From Montifringilla adamsi (lineage: Eukaryota > Chordata > Aves > Passeriformes > Passeridae): a stretch of DNA of 64,000 bases. This document shows positions 11,938-22,625 of this stretch, in pieces. How positions within the stretch are numbered: position 1 is the first letter of the stretch; each line of letters opens with the position of its first letter. The DNA is taken from the NCBI GenBank assembly GCA_017590115.1, contig JAGGNK010015225.1, forward strand, positions 1,501,656 through 1,565,655, in the 5' to 3' direction. The notes beneath the pieces were generated by a model. That model saw only the letters and a list, made by a program, of their open reading frames with translations, did no database searches and was not told the DNA's origin. A program made the position numbers and the translations under genes.

Positions 11938-11978
11938 GATATATTATAAAAATCACAATCAAACACCGTGCTCCTCAG
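11938..11978 (+). CDS. Possible 41-base micro-exon
   Basis: A pyrimidine-rich acceptor (tctgtttttag) is followed by 41 bases and a good donor (CTCAG then gtgaga). Two of three frames are open, reading IYYKNHNQTPCSS or YIIKITIKHRAPQ. No partner exon was found and no family is recognised. The splice sites are the only support. Confidence 0.18.
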
Positions 11979-13305
11979 GTGAGATTTGTCAGAGTTCAGT
12001 ATCTCCTGCCTCTAAATTCTTCCCTCTGGAGCAGCAGCTGCATCAAAGCTCAGCTTTAGCAGCACTGGGCAGCTGGAAGAGAGGGAGAAAAGGGATGTTG
12101 GAAGGACACCTGGGGGGTGGCAGAGCCTGTTTTATCCCCTGAAGATTCTGGAGCCATGGAAAGCCTTTGGACTCAAGATCCACAGTGCAAATTAACACAG
12201 AAGCTGCTTGCAGACCCAACTGGACTTTTAAAATCTGGATTTTTTTTATCATCCACGTAGCCACAGCAGCATCTGAGGTGGAAACTTTACTCTGGAGCTC
12301 AGCAGATCCAAAGGCAGGTTATGAAGTTCATTTCTGGCTCTAAAATCAGCTCAGGTTTGGGTTTATCAGCAGCAATTTAAGGCTTTAGTGGGCTCTGGAA
12401 GGCATAAAAATCAGAGCAGCTGTGGGTAGGTGTAAAGGGTTTTCCTTTCTCAGTATCTTTCATGTTGTTAGAGCTGTGTGATAAATAATAGGATTATTGA
12501 TATATTGGTACATGGTTGTGTAAGGCTTTAATTAGCAAGGATCCTTTACAACGGATTTCAAACCCATTTATGGCTGGCATTGTGATACACTTTTTTATTT
12601 TGGCAAGCTGGATCTTGATAAAACTCAAGTCATTTTGCCTTTTTTCAGTGATACCCACCTATGGTGGAAAAAACACCCATTTTTTGGGATCATTTATCAA
12701 TGAATTGGCACTGAGTTTTTCCTGGAACTGCCACACAGGGGAAATGAAAAGCAATGACACAATTTACAAACAAGAGTAATTTCAGCTGTTTATACACTAT
12801 TACATCTCTGCTCCCCAAGGAAACTGCTGAAGGAACATTGTAAGTTTAAGAACAGCTTTATTTTTATAAACACTTCTTTTAATTGCTGAGCTGAAGTTGT
12901 GTTTATTACTGAAAACTCCCAAGGCTTTCTGCAAACACTGCCATCTCGATTTAGTTATGTATTTTCATCCTCCTGGTTATGCTGTTTTTCTCATCTTTTC
13001 TTAAACTCATTTAGTCCCCAGGTTTTGACATATTATGGAAACCGTCCGTGTTTGCCTGAGACCAATTCCAGCTTTCTAAGTGAACAATACTAAAAGTTAA
13101 CAAAAGACTTTGTTCTTAAAAACCATCCTCGTGTAAGGCTTGGGAGTGTTACGGAAATATTCTTTTTTTTTTTTAGTATAAGCCTTATCTGAAGTATCTT
13201 AATCTTGATTTTCCAGAGTAATAAAAGGAGCAGAGCAGGATTTACCTCATAGATGTGCAGCACCAAAGGCTATATTTTATAACCTATTTTACCTTCCTTG
13301 GATAT

Positions 13306-13480
13306 CCTGGAATGGTTTGGGTGGGAAGGGAATTTAAAGCTCATTCAGTCCATGGCAGGGACACCTATCCCAGGCTGCTCCAAGCCCTGTCCAACCTTTC
13401 CTTGGACACTTCCAGGAGCAGCCACAGCTTCTCTGGGAATTGTGAGAGCTTCCCCACCCTCCCAGCCAGGAATTCCTTCC
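13306..13480 (-). mobile_element. CR1 LINE 3' fragment
   Basis: Minus-strand tail 'ggaatggtttgggtgggaag', then the usual 'catggcagggacacc', 'cccaggctgctccaagccc' and 'gggaattgtgagagcttccc' blocks. It is truncated at about 175 bases. Confidence 0.85.
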
Positions 13481-15138
13481 TTTGGGAAGGCTCCTGCCTT
13501 CTCTGTCTTCCTTTTGCTTGAAGAATTATTTGCTTCCTTTTGCAAGAGGATTGAGCTTCATTCCACCTTGCAGTGATCCCCCCTCTCCTCCTGGTTTTGT
13601 CACTCATCCAGAATCCCAGTTTCCCAGCCAAGGATTAACCTGTATCCCATTTTGGGGAGGAGAAGGAGAAGAATCCAGTTCACCTTGCAATGGCACCTCC
13701 ACTGCTGGAGGAGGATCCTGGATATCCCTGCTCCAGCCAGCATGGAGTGAATGTGAAAGGATGGACTCCCCTGGCTCTGCACTCCCTTTCTGCAATTCCC
13801 TTTGAAACCTTTCCCAATGGATTCAGTAGGATTGTGACCTATTTTTGCTATTGCTGCCTTGAAAAATTCAAATTACGCTCAGTGAGTATTCTGGAGCTGT
13901 TTTATAGTCACTACAAAAAGCAGCTGTGGAAGGGGGAGTCAGCAGCTGGGGTGTGCTTTTCTGTCTCAGTCCTGTTCTGCTGTCCCAAATACGGCTTTTA
14001 GGGAGAAGTTGAATGTAACTCCTGTCTGTGGTTGGGTGAGAATATAGGATGATCCCAACTGTTCATTTTGGGACTGGTGAGAATTTCTTAAAGCTCAAGT
14101 GACCTGACAAATGAATGTTTTTTTCTTTTTCACTTCTTCTCCCCAGTCTCTCTCTAATCCTTTCAGCACATGCAGAAGTGGATTTCTTGCAAAACTCTGA
14201 TGGCACAGCGACCTGTCCTGTGATTCCTACCAAACACTCATTACCTTCTGTGTGAAACCCATTTCCCTAAATTCTGCCATTCCAACTTCTTGATTTCCGA
14301 GTGCCTGTCCCACTTTTCTTTCTTTGCCATTAACAGGAATTTCTGAATACATCTCCTTGCAACAAATTAAACGAGGTTACAGCTTGGCACAAGAGCCTCA
14401 GCTCTCCTTTGTGTCTTCAATCTTTGAACTTTGGCTTTGTCCTTTTGCTTGTTGTTCCCTGAATGCTCTGGCACGAGGACAAAATTAAAAAGCACTTTAG
14501 CTGCTGCTGAATGGTGGGTGATGCTGAACCCTGGTCTTGAAATGGAAATTAAAGCCCCATCTTTTTTACATTCCCTTTCTTAAACAACAGGATATTGATC
14601 CTCTGGGTTGAAGCCTTTAAAAGAGCTGCTCTGTTATCTTTCTTCCTGGTTTATTTTTCTGGAGGAGCACGTTTCAGTTACCTCTGCGTTCAGCGGCGTG
14701 GAGATCAGATTGAGGTTATTAGAGGGATAAATCCTGTGCTCCATTTGCTGCTTTCTTATCCTGCCTCATGCCACTGATAAAAGCGGCGGGATCTGAGGCC
14801 CAGCTTTGTCTGTAAGTTTTTTAACTGTGGGAAGGGCTCCTGTTAAATGCCTATTTGAGATTAAAGTCAGATGCATCAAAACCATTGATGTGTTAAGCCC
14901 GAGCGAGCTGAGTTCCTGTTTGGAGTTTCAATGTGTTGTAGTGCAGTTGGACACGGATCTTTGTAGGGGCACTGTCCCAGCTCTTCCCTGCACTCATTTC
15001 CTGGGAGATGCTGCATAAGAACCGAGCTTGGACCTGTTTTGGGAGCAGTGGTGGCTTTGTAGTGGCTATTCCCAACAGCAAGCCCCAGCTCTAGGTGGTA
15101 GTACCTGTGCAGTAGGTGCTCACTGCTGGCAGCACACT
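13481..15138. other. Unique sequence; possible conserved non-coding block
   Basis: No exon is supported. The segment 14690-14820 has balanced base use, keeps CpGs (gcgttcagcggcgtgg, aaagcggcgggatc) and ends in a donor-like gtaagt. All three + frames after the nearest acceptor contain stops, so it is not coding. It may be a conserved regulatory element, but this cannot be shown from one sequence. Confidence 0.4.
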
Positions 15139-15550
15139 TGTCACCGTCGTATTTTCTGGAAAAATCCTCTTTGCCAAGGATTCTTCTCCTGGGAAGCTGA
15201 GAAGTCTCAAATTAAAAGGAAAACAATATTATCTCTTTGCTTCTCCTGTGTTTTGCTGCTTTGGAATGTGGTTGGACATTGTTTACCAGCAGGTGATTGT
15301 TTCATTGGTTTCTGCTGTGAATTGTTTTGACTCTTTGGCCAATTGGGGCCAGGCTGTGTTGGACTCTGAAGAGAGTCACGAGTTTTCATTATTGTCTTTT
15401 AGCCTTCTCTCTGTATTTTTTCTGTATTCTTTAATATATTTTAGTATAGCATTCTTTAATATAATATCATAAGATAATAAATTAGCCTTCTGAGAATGTA
15501 GAGTCAGATTCATCATTTCCTATATCAGGGGTCTCTGTAAATACAAGACA
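15139..15550 (+). mobile_element. Solo LTR, songbird-type family (copy B)
   Basis: Plus-strand copy of the LTR seen at 2386 and 25515. Shared blocks include 'aagctgagaagtctcaaatt', 'ttgctgctttggaatgtgg', 'gagagtcacgagttttcatt' and 'ataataaattagccttctg'. It ends AATACAAGACA. The 5' end is diverged (tgtcaccgtcg in place of tgtggcattcac). No target-site duplication is visible. Confidence 0.85.
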
Positions 15551-15883
15551 TGTTCCGATCCGCCTCAGTTCAGCTCCATCCCTTCTTCCCAACTCCAGAG
15601 ATTTCAGGAAGGACTAAAAATTGGCTCCTCTGTACTCAGTGGCTCGCAGAGAACTTCTGCAGCATGAGTGGAAAATTCAGCTCGTGGAGGTCAGGCAGAG
15701 GGGGAGGCACTGCAGTGTCCTGGGGTTGTTCCATGATCCCATCCCAGGATTTGTCATTCCTGGGTGTGCTGCTGATGCCTGAGAGGCTGCCTAGAACAGA
15801 GGCTGGACAGAGCTAGAGAATAGAGAATTACTAAAGTCCTAAATAGATACACCCTGGGCAGTGCAGGAGCCTGGCAGAGGCAA
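15551..15883. mobile_element. LTR-derived mosaic between two LTRs
   Basis: Around 15690-15760 this resembles the sequence just right of 16522 ('tcctggggttgttccatgat' versus 'tcctggggctgttccacgat'). At 15773 it contains TGATGCCTGAG, which looks like an LTR start in the + direction. I read it as debris of one or more further endogenous retroviral insertions. Borders are unclear. Confidence 0.4.
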
Positions 15884-16522
15884 TGTTGGAGTTCTGGCTG
15901 CTGAGAATTTCAGACTTTCTGTGCTGCCAGGCACTGACCCCCAAGAGGACTCTGCATTGACCTGAGGCCGTGGAGAAGCTTCCAGAATTCAATTATAGAA
16001 CTGGGATTACAAGTATGTAGTTGGTTAGAAGTGTGTAATACCACAGGGTGGAAAACATGGAGTTTGGAGTTTTAGAATATAGTAATACATATAAAGCTAA
16101 GATGGAGGTTTTAGGGCAGTAGGTGGTCCTTCTTCTTCTTCAGCTTCTTCTTCAGCTTCTTCTTCAGCTTCTTCTTCAGCTTCTTCTTCAGCTTCTTCTT
16201 CAGCTTCTCTATGGGTGTCAGTGGTATTTTGTAATGAGGGTTCCCAAGATTCATGGTGGTCAAGAGTTTTTCTGGCAGATATAAATTTGCTCTATATCAG
16301 GGGTTAATTGTCCAATTACAGCTTCAGGTGGTGAAGTCACATTCCCCCAGTTTGCTTTGTACTTTCTGGGCTGAGGCTGTGAGGTGTCCTTGGTTCTCAG
16401 GCCTGGATTGTTCTGTCTGCCCAAACTGTGAAGAGAGCTCACAAACACTGCATGGAGTTCAGAGCTACACACTGATGCAGTACAGGAGCTGGAAAATAGA
16501 AAAGCTAAAATTTAAGGCATCA
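15884..16522 (-). mobile_element. Solo LTR, ERVL-like family, with internal microsatellite
   Basis: The reverse complement runs from TGATGCCTTAAATTTTAGC to CCAACA, 639 bases. It shares blocks with the LTR at 7242 ('caattacagcttcaggtg', 'aggtgtccttgg', 'tgtctgcccaaac'). A 12-base microsatellite sits inside. No matching flanking duplication is obvious. No gag or pol sequence adjoins it. Confidence 0.75.
16128..16209. repeat. 12-bp microsatellite (cttcttcttcag)n inside LTR
   Basis: About 6.5 nearly perfect copies of cttcttcttcag lie within the LTR at 15884-16522. In LTR sense it reads as GAA/GAA/GAA/GCT. Confidence 0.95.
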
Positions 16523-17865
16523 GGAGAGGGGTGCAGCATCCTGGGGCTGTTCCACGATCCCAAGCCAGCGTTGCGTCGTTCCCGGCTGGCTGCCAGAGCA
16601 GATGGATCCCCATATGGACACTCGCTGGGGCTCTGCCACCTGTACTCAGGCTGGGCTTAGCCCAGGAGATGAAGCAAAGGGAAATCAGGAACCACTCCAG
16701 TTTTTATGGGGCTTGCTGTTGTCACAGCAATTAGTGGAACAAGCGGAAAAAAAAATAAACAAATGGATTTAATGAGTGGTTCAGTAATCCAGGAACAAGT
16801 GTTTCCAGCACCTCGTTGCTGGGGTGAGGTGGGCTCTACATGTTCTTGTCTTCAGAAATGCAGAACGATTTGTTTTGATGCAGCTTTGGGGAGAAAAAAA
16901 ATGGAATTAAACAAGTTGGTTGTCATTAAAAGTATTGCTGCTGACTGATTTGAGCATGTCTTCATCTCCCAGAAATAATGATGTTCCAATTAATGATTAA
17001 TAGGAGCAGGTTTGAATTTTAAAAAAGCAGGGAATACATGCTATGAATGATTTGCCATAGATTTAGTCTGTTAATGTGAGGTTTTTCTACAACATAAATA
17101 TGATATCTAAATTTACATTTCTTTGCTTTTTTTTCAAGCAGCTCTGTTACTGCTTTGGATATTCTCTATGATGTGGATTCTGTATTAGTAGGGATTTTTT
17201 AAAAAACAGATATAAATATATGACTTCTAACAGTTTGGGGATTTTTAACATCATGTGTGATTTTGCAATAATCTGTCATTTGGGCTCTGGTTTATATTTC
17301 TTAGGCTTTGTTCTGGTGTCAGGATTGCAGTGAGAGGTGTGCAATATTTTATAATCCAAGGGAAGCAGCACCAGAGATCTGAAGTTCTGGTCTTTCTAGG
17401 CGTTTTTGAGGTGGATTTAAATCATTCCAGTGTGTGCATCAGAGACACTTTTAATGTATATTGGATGGTGTTCAGGCTGGAAACGATGGATTTAAGGAGT
17501 TGGATGTAACAGGTAACAACTTGAGGACAAATCAGAAGAGATTCACTTTGTCTACACAAGGATGTTGCTCGAGGGCCTTCCTTCTCCAGTAACTCTGTGT
17601 GGAATGGGAAAATTCAGATGTGTGAATTTGCTTTGTTACCTGCTATTTTATTTAAAAGCTCTCCTGCTCAGATCCAGCCAGAACAGTTTCAGTCATGGAC
17701 TGAAAATTCAGCGTTTTTAGCTCATCAGGACATTTTTTACAGCTCAGTGTCCTCAAGGTCATGGCCATCTCTATTTAATTTTCTGTCTGTTGGGGAAATA
17801 ATAGAAAAGTCCCATAAAATTAACTTTTTTTGGTTCTCTTTCTACCCAGTGTATCAAATATACAC

Positions 17866-17925
17866 TGGAACTGGATGAGCTTTAAGGTCCCTTCCAACCC
17901 AGACCATTCTGGGATTCCCTGAATT
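17866..17925 (+). mobile_element. CR1 3'-tail scrap
   Basis: Reads 'ctggatgagctttaaggtc', 'ccttccaacccagacc' and 'attctgggattccctg'. Only the last 60 bases of CR1 are present. Confidence 0.85.
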
Positions 17926-18112
17926 ATTCATTTATCCTCTTTTTTAATGTTCCCTTTTCCTAGGGATTCACTGAGCACAGAGAGGACAGGTTTTAGTGCC
18001 CCATCCAGCTTTGGCATGCTGGGGAACAGGAGCAAATTGTTCCATTTCCCAGGAAAAATTCAGAAGTGAATTCACATCCCAGGAGTGAAGGTGATGAGAA
18101 CGAGCCCCGTGG

Positions 18113-18267
18113 CCCTGAGGAAGGTGCTGGCTGGGGTGATTCCCAAAATTCCCTGAGGAAGATGCTGGCTGGGGTGATTCCCAAAATTCCCTGAGGAAGG
18201 TGCTGGCTGGTGGGGTGATTCCCAAAATTCCCTGAGGAAGGTGCTGGCTGGGGTGATTCCCAAAATT
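18113..18267. repeat. 38-bp minisatellite, 4 copies
   Basis: Four head-to-tail copies of a 38-base unit that starts ccctgaggaaggtgctggct and ends gggtgattcccaaaatt. The third copy has a 3-base insertion (41 bases) and the second a single g-to-a change. The total is exactly 3x38+41 bases. Confidence 0.97.
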
Positions 18268-19979
18268 CCCTGTGTGTCCAGCAGCACAGCCACTAAATCC
18301 AGGCAGCTCCCTGCACTCCTGGTGTGCCACCAGCTCAGTTCCTAATGGATTGGTGTGGCTTTAATGACTGCGCTTGTTTTCTCCAGGAAAAGCTCTTCCC
18401 AGGGACCTGACAGATCACCTCTGCCGTGCTTCCAGACGTCCCGGCTCTCTAATTCCTCTCCCTAACGAGTTTTGTGCCGCACGATAAAATATTCATGTTC
18501 CAATAGGTTCTAAACTAATTATCTGCAGCCGGCACTTGCCTGAGCAGTCGTTTGCTGTTAGCTTGGCTCAAGTTAATGGCTTGTATTTCAGTACAAATAG
18601 TCCCTCCTGGCTGTTTCCTGTCACTGATTCTTATCCTAAATAGAATTTCCATATGTGTCTGCGGCTAATTCTTGTGACATCCAAAGGAGCTTTCTCCTCC
18701 TGCGCCCAGGAAGAGGAGGAGGATGTGTTATAGATAATATTTTATGTATTATGCAGTTGCTGCCAACTGCGTTTTGCTTGGAAGGAAATGTCTCTGGGTC
18801 TGATCTCTTCACACTGTGCAGTTGTACTCAGGGCTTTCCTACACCTCGTGCATTTTTATCAGCTCTAAAATACCAGTTGTTCTACAGGCAGGGACCATTC
18901 TGGTCAGGCATTGAAGTTAAACAGTAGAAAAAAGGGAAGAAATTGATATATCACTGGAAAACACACAGGTGAAATAACCTCAGTGTTCATCTGGAGGTGT
19001 CACATTTAAATTTGAGCATCATCAGAAAATCCTCGTGATTAAAAATGCCCTTAAAAAGGACTGTGATAAAGGCTGAATAAAATGGTTCCAAAAGGGCTAA
19101 AAACATTGTGGATTTTCATTATTCTGCCTGTGGTAATCAAGGGCTTTTCTCCATCCTTTTCTCCAGAGACAAGCCTGTCTTTAAAATATTGACAGATCTT
19201 AATCTTTTAATGTTGCCATATGTCCACTTAGAGTAAAAATGTAAATACTTCCATACTCTAAATGTATGGCAGTGATTTTGACTAATCACACGTCCTTATG
19301 CCTAATTGTTGCTGGGATCAAGGCCTGCAACATGGAAATAAATTAGAATTCTTCATTTTTCCTTCTTTTTTTTTGTTTTTTTTAAAAAAAAAACTTCATA
19401 TTTATAGCAACTAATTTAAACAGCTTGCAGGAAAAAAAAATTCTGCTGAAGTTTCTGCTAATTTTTCCCACATTAGTCCTAATGGGATGTTGTATTATCT
19501 GCCATGTCTGAAAAATTCATTTGGACATAAAATTTAGTAGAGATTTGTGTTACAGAAGTGGAGAGGGAGTCTTGCTGTGGGTGTTTATTTGATACTTGAA
19601 GAGATTATTGTGTTTTCACTTAAACTAATTGAGACTTTGTACAACCCAGGGGATGCAGGGGATGTTTTCCAGCTCCTCATGGACCCCATGTGGGTGCACC
19701 CTTGGAGAGCTGCTGAGAGCAGAGGGGGTTCACCCAAGATCTACTGGAAAAGAAACTTCTCCAGAATCCCTGGTGTTGCAGAAATGAGCAGAACCTCTCC
19801 CCAGCCTGCACAGGTCACTCCACCTCATCCCAGATCCGTTCATTTTCCCATTACTCTGGGTTATTTTTTGTGGCATTTCACCACGAACCCAAGCTGGTGA
19901 GTCTGGTGAGCATCTTTAGGTCTGTGCGTCTGCAAAGCCCCGCTGAGACCTCTCATTTGTGGGATTCCATCTTTAGGTC

Positions 19980-20755
19980 AACAGAACTTTGCAGGTGACA
20001 CCAGGCTGGGTGGGCGTGTGGGTCTGCTGGAGAGTGCAGGGGGATCTGGACAGGCTGGATCCATGGGCTGGGAACAGCTGGATGAGGTTCACCAAGGCCA
20101 AGTGTTGTGTCCTTGGGTCCCACCAACCCCGTGGAGCTCCACAGGCTGGGGCAGAGGGGCTGCAAATGTCCCTGGGGGTGCTGGTGACAGCAGCTGGACG
20201 TCCCCAGGTGTGCCCTGCTGGGCCAGAGGCCGATGGCACCTGGATTTTAGCAGGATTAGGGAAGGGACTGTCCCCTGAGCTGGCACTGCTGAGGGACCCC
20301 CTGGAATCTTGGGGTCACTTCTGGGCTCCTCAGCTCAGGAAGGAGCTGGAGGGACTGGAGAAGGTCCAGGGAATGGAGCTGGGAAGGGTCTGGAGCCCCA
20401 GGAGGGGCTGAGGGAGCTGGGAAGGGGCTGAGCCTGGAGCAAAGGAGGCTCAGGGGGCCCTTGTGGCTCTGCACAAGTCCCTGCCAGGAGGGGACAGCCG
20501 GGGGGGTCGGGCTGTGCTCCAGGGAACAGGGACAGGAGGAGAGGGAACGGCCTCAGCCTGGGCCAGGGGAGCTCAGGGGGGACACCAGCAGGAATTTTTC
20601 CATGGAAAGGGTTGATAGGCCTTGGAAGGGGCTGCCCAGGGGGCTTTGGAGTCCCCATCCCTGGAGAGCTGGAACACCTGGATGTGGCACTTGGGGACGG
20701 GCTGGGGATCAGTCACAGGTTGGACTCAATTGGTCTCACAGATATTTTCCAAGTG
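19980..20755 (+). mobile_element. Long CR1 LINE copy with end of ORF2 and full 3' UTR
   Basis: The longest CR1 in the window. From 5' to 3' it holds a degenerate ORF2 C-terminal relic, the 'agcctggagcaaaggaggct' block, 'ggaaggggctgcccaggg', 'ggatgtggcacttggggac' and a tail 'ttggactcaattggtctcac'. The tail type differs from the young copies (it lacks 'accattctgggatt'), so this is a different CR1 subfamily. A related minus-strand copy lies at 58975-59520. Confidence 0.9.
20040..20118 (+). pseudogene. Relic of CR1 ORF2 (reverse transcriptase protein, C-terminal part)
   Basis: Frame 3 reads DLDRLDPWAGNSWMRF followed by TKAKCCVLG. This matches the well-known CR1/LINE pattern of the region after the polymerase palm, of the type 'DLDRLEkWanknlMkFNkgKCkVLhLG'. 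The F-x-K-x-K-C-x-VLG spacing is kept. Upstream and downstream frames are scrambled and the catalytic palm is absent, so it has no activity. Confidence 0.8.
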
Positions 20756-21642
20756 TCGCTGTTTTATATTGTTGCTAAGTTTTGCACATCCTCAGTATTT
20801 TTTGGAATTAAGGAGCCTTTAAACAAAACCAGGTCTCCCAGCAGTGCAGGTTGGTGCTCATGGGATTTGTTCCTTTTCCTCCTTGACTCCGTTATCCCAA
20901 TAATCCTCGTCTCTGCAGACTGTGAATCTCCAGGAAGGCTGGAAGTGCTGAGACTTGAATCTCGCATGCAGGGAAGCAGAGAAATGATCCTTTAGTGTGG
21001 GACTTGAGGGAATACAAGTTTTTTCCTATGTTATTTGTATTCTTGAATGCAATTGTTTTATAAATCCATCATTTACTTGCACTGTTCCTGAACTGCTCGT
21101 CCCTCTCCGAGTGGTGTTGAGAAATAATTTTCTGCTACATGAAAGATGTCTGATAGGAGGTAGAAATTGATATCTTGATCTTGGCTGTGCTTCCAGGTAT
21201 TTATCAGTGATAATTTCTTCAATATCCTCTTGATTTGGGGAAAAAATAACCCTGTCTCTTCAGAAGTGAGTGGAATGAATGTTATCGTACCATGAGATGA
21301 ATGCAGATTTATAATTCACTTGATAGCAGCTCTATTGTGGTTTCATCTTGATTTTCTAGGAAATGAGTCCCATCCTAAAGGAAATGAGTCCTTTAAGTCT
21401 GTTCTGTCCATCCCTCCCCACTAATGGGATCGATATCAGCCAAATTTGAAAGGAGCAGGAGGTGCAAAGATGTGGAATTCCAGGGGAAGAAAATTGTGAA
21501 CGTGAGCAACTGCAGGAGGAATAAAAACAGGAAAAAAACAAGGAAAATTTGGCCACTGTGATTGGCAGAAGCCACTGGCCAGGGATGAGAGACAGAGCTT
21601 CAAATCACCCCTGTTTAGTGTCTCCTGGGCAAATGCCATAGG

Positions 21643-21722
21643 AATATATGGATATTTATGGTTATGGATATATGGAATGTATGGATATTTTTGGATATGG
21701 ATGTATGGATTTATGGATATTG
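21643..21722. repeat. Degenerate (ATGGAT)n-like tract
   Basis: About 80 bases built from tatggatat and tatggattt variants. It is low-complexity and imperfect. Confidence 0.75.
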
Positions 21723-22424
21723 TAGTGGAAGCTGAAGGGACAAAGGCAGCACATCTGTTTCTTCAAGTGGTGATCCTTTAAAGGGTTTTGTGGAAGTGCA
21801 AATAGGATTTAGTTCTTCCCAGGTATCTTTATTACAGACTTTGGGCTTGATTTTTGTTTTGAACATCTTCCACTCTGCTCAAACAGAAAACAAGGGGTAC
21901 AAGAGTTCATCCTTGTAAACAGCAGAGGTTTATTTTTCTCTGGTTGAAATTGAGCCCCTCATGGACACTTCTTTCTCCCAGATCCATGACTCTTCATGAA
22001 ACGAAGTGACATATCAAAATTAACCCCTGCTTCTTGATAACTTTGCCTCAGTAATCCTGATTTTGGGAAATTTAACGAGGCTGCAGAACTTCCTGGTGTT
22101 CTCCCAAAGACAGGAGCATCCTGGGGACTTGCAGCACCTCTGGAGTGGTCGTGAGTGGAATATTTGGTGGACAGCAGTGAGATTTTCGTGTTGCTTTGAG
22201 CAGAATTTAAGGTGGAATGTGAGCAGGACAAAGCTGTGAATGAGCATGGGCGGGTGCTGAGGTTAATTAGCTCTGGTGAGACACACTGAGCACATTTGTG
22301 CCCTGCTGGGTGAGTAAATGTAATTAAGGGACGCGTGTTTAATGTGGTTTAGGTTTGACCTGGGTCTTCCTAGGGGTTCCTTCACCTCTGGGTAGGTTTA
22401 GCTCAGTGCTGGGGTCAGCTACAT

Positions 22425-22625
22425 CCACACATTTATTGAACATTTCCAGGAATGGCCACTCCACCACCACCCTGGACAGTCTATCCCAATGCTTTACAAC
22501 TCTCTCCATGAAAAAAATTCCCAAATATCCAAACCAAACCTCCCCTGGCACAGGTTGAGGCAGTTTCCCCTCCTCCTGTCACTTGTTTCCTGGGAGAAGA
22601 GCAGGACCCCCAGCTGGCTCCACTC
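22425..22625 (-). mobile_element. CR1 LINE fragment, older subfamily
   Basis: Minus-strand CR1 body: 'ggaatggccactccaccacc' then 'ccctggacagtctatcccaa', 'aaacctcccctggcacaggt' and 'ctgggagaagagcaggac'. This corresponds to the segment before the 3' tail; the tail itself is missing. Confidence 0.8.

Larger units (their letters stand above)
8379..13305. other. Unique sequence with CR1 and LTR scraps
   Basis: Single-copy sequence interrupted by CR1 pieces at 9380 and 10780 and an LTR piece at 9530. A 30-base direct repeat (ttcatcaatgtcacatta) starts at 9987 and 10017. A possible 41-base micro-exon is at 11938-11978. A strong acceptor at about 13018 opens a 23-codon frame ending in a stop at about 13090; see rejected items. 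Nothing else is supported. Confidence 0.5.
16523..19979. other. Unique sequence with a minisatellite and possible conserved block
   Basis: The first ~100 bases still resemble LTR debris. A strong acceptor at about 17143 opens SVTALDILYDVDSV but only a weak donor follows. The segment 18440-18660 (gccgcacgataaaatattc, aactaattatctgcagccgg) has the look of conserved non-coding DNA: retained CpGs and homeobox-like TAAT cores. No gene can be supported. Confidence 0.4.

Noticed and set aside
13019..13090. Possible terminal exon (VLTYYGNRPCLPETNSSFL..., then stop, AATAAA at ~13219)
   Set aside because: Good acceptor and a downstream polyadenylation signal, but only 23 codons and no partner exon; kept here as a note only.
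20921..20995. Possible terminal exon after a strong acceptor (DCESPGRLEVLRLESRM..., then stop)
   Set aside because: Short, no homology I recognise, no clear polyadenylation signal close by.
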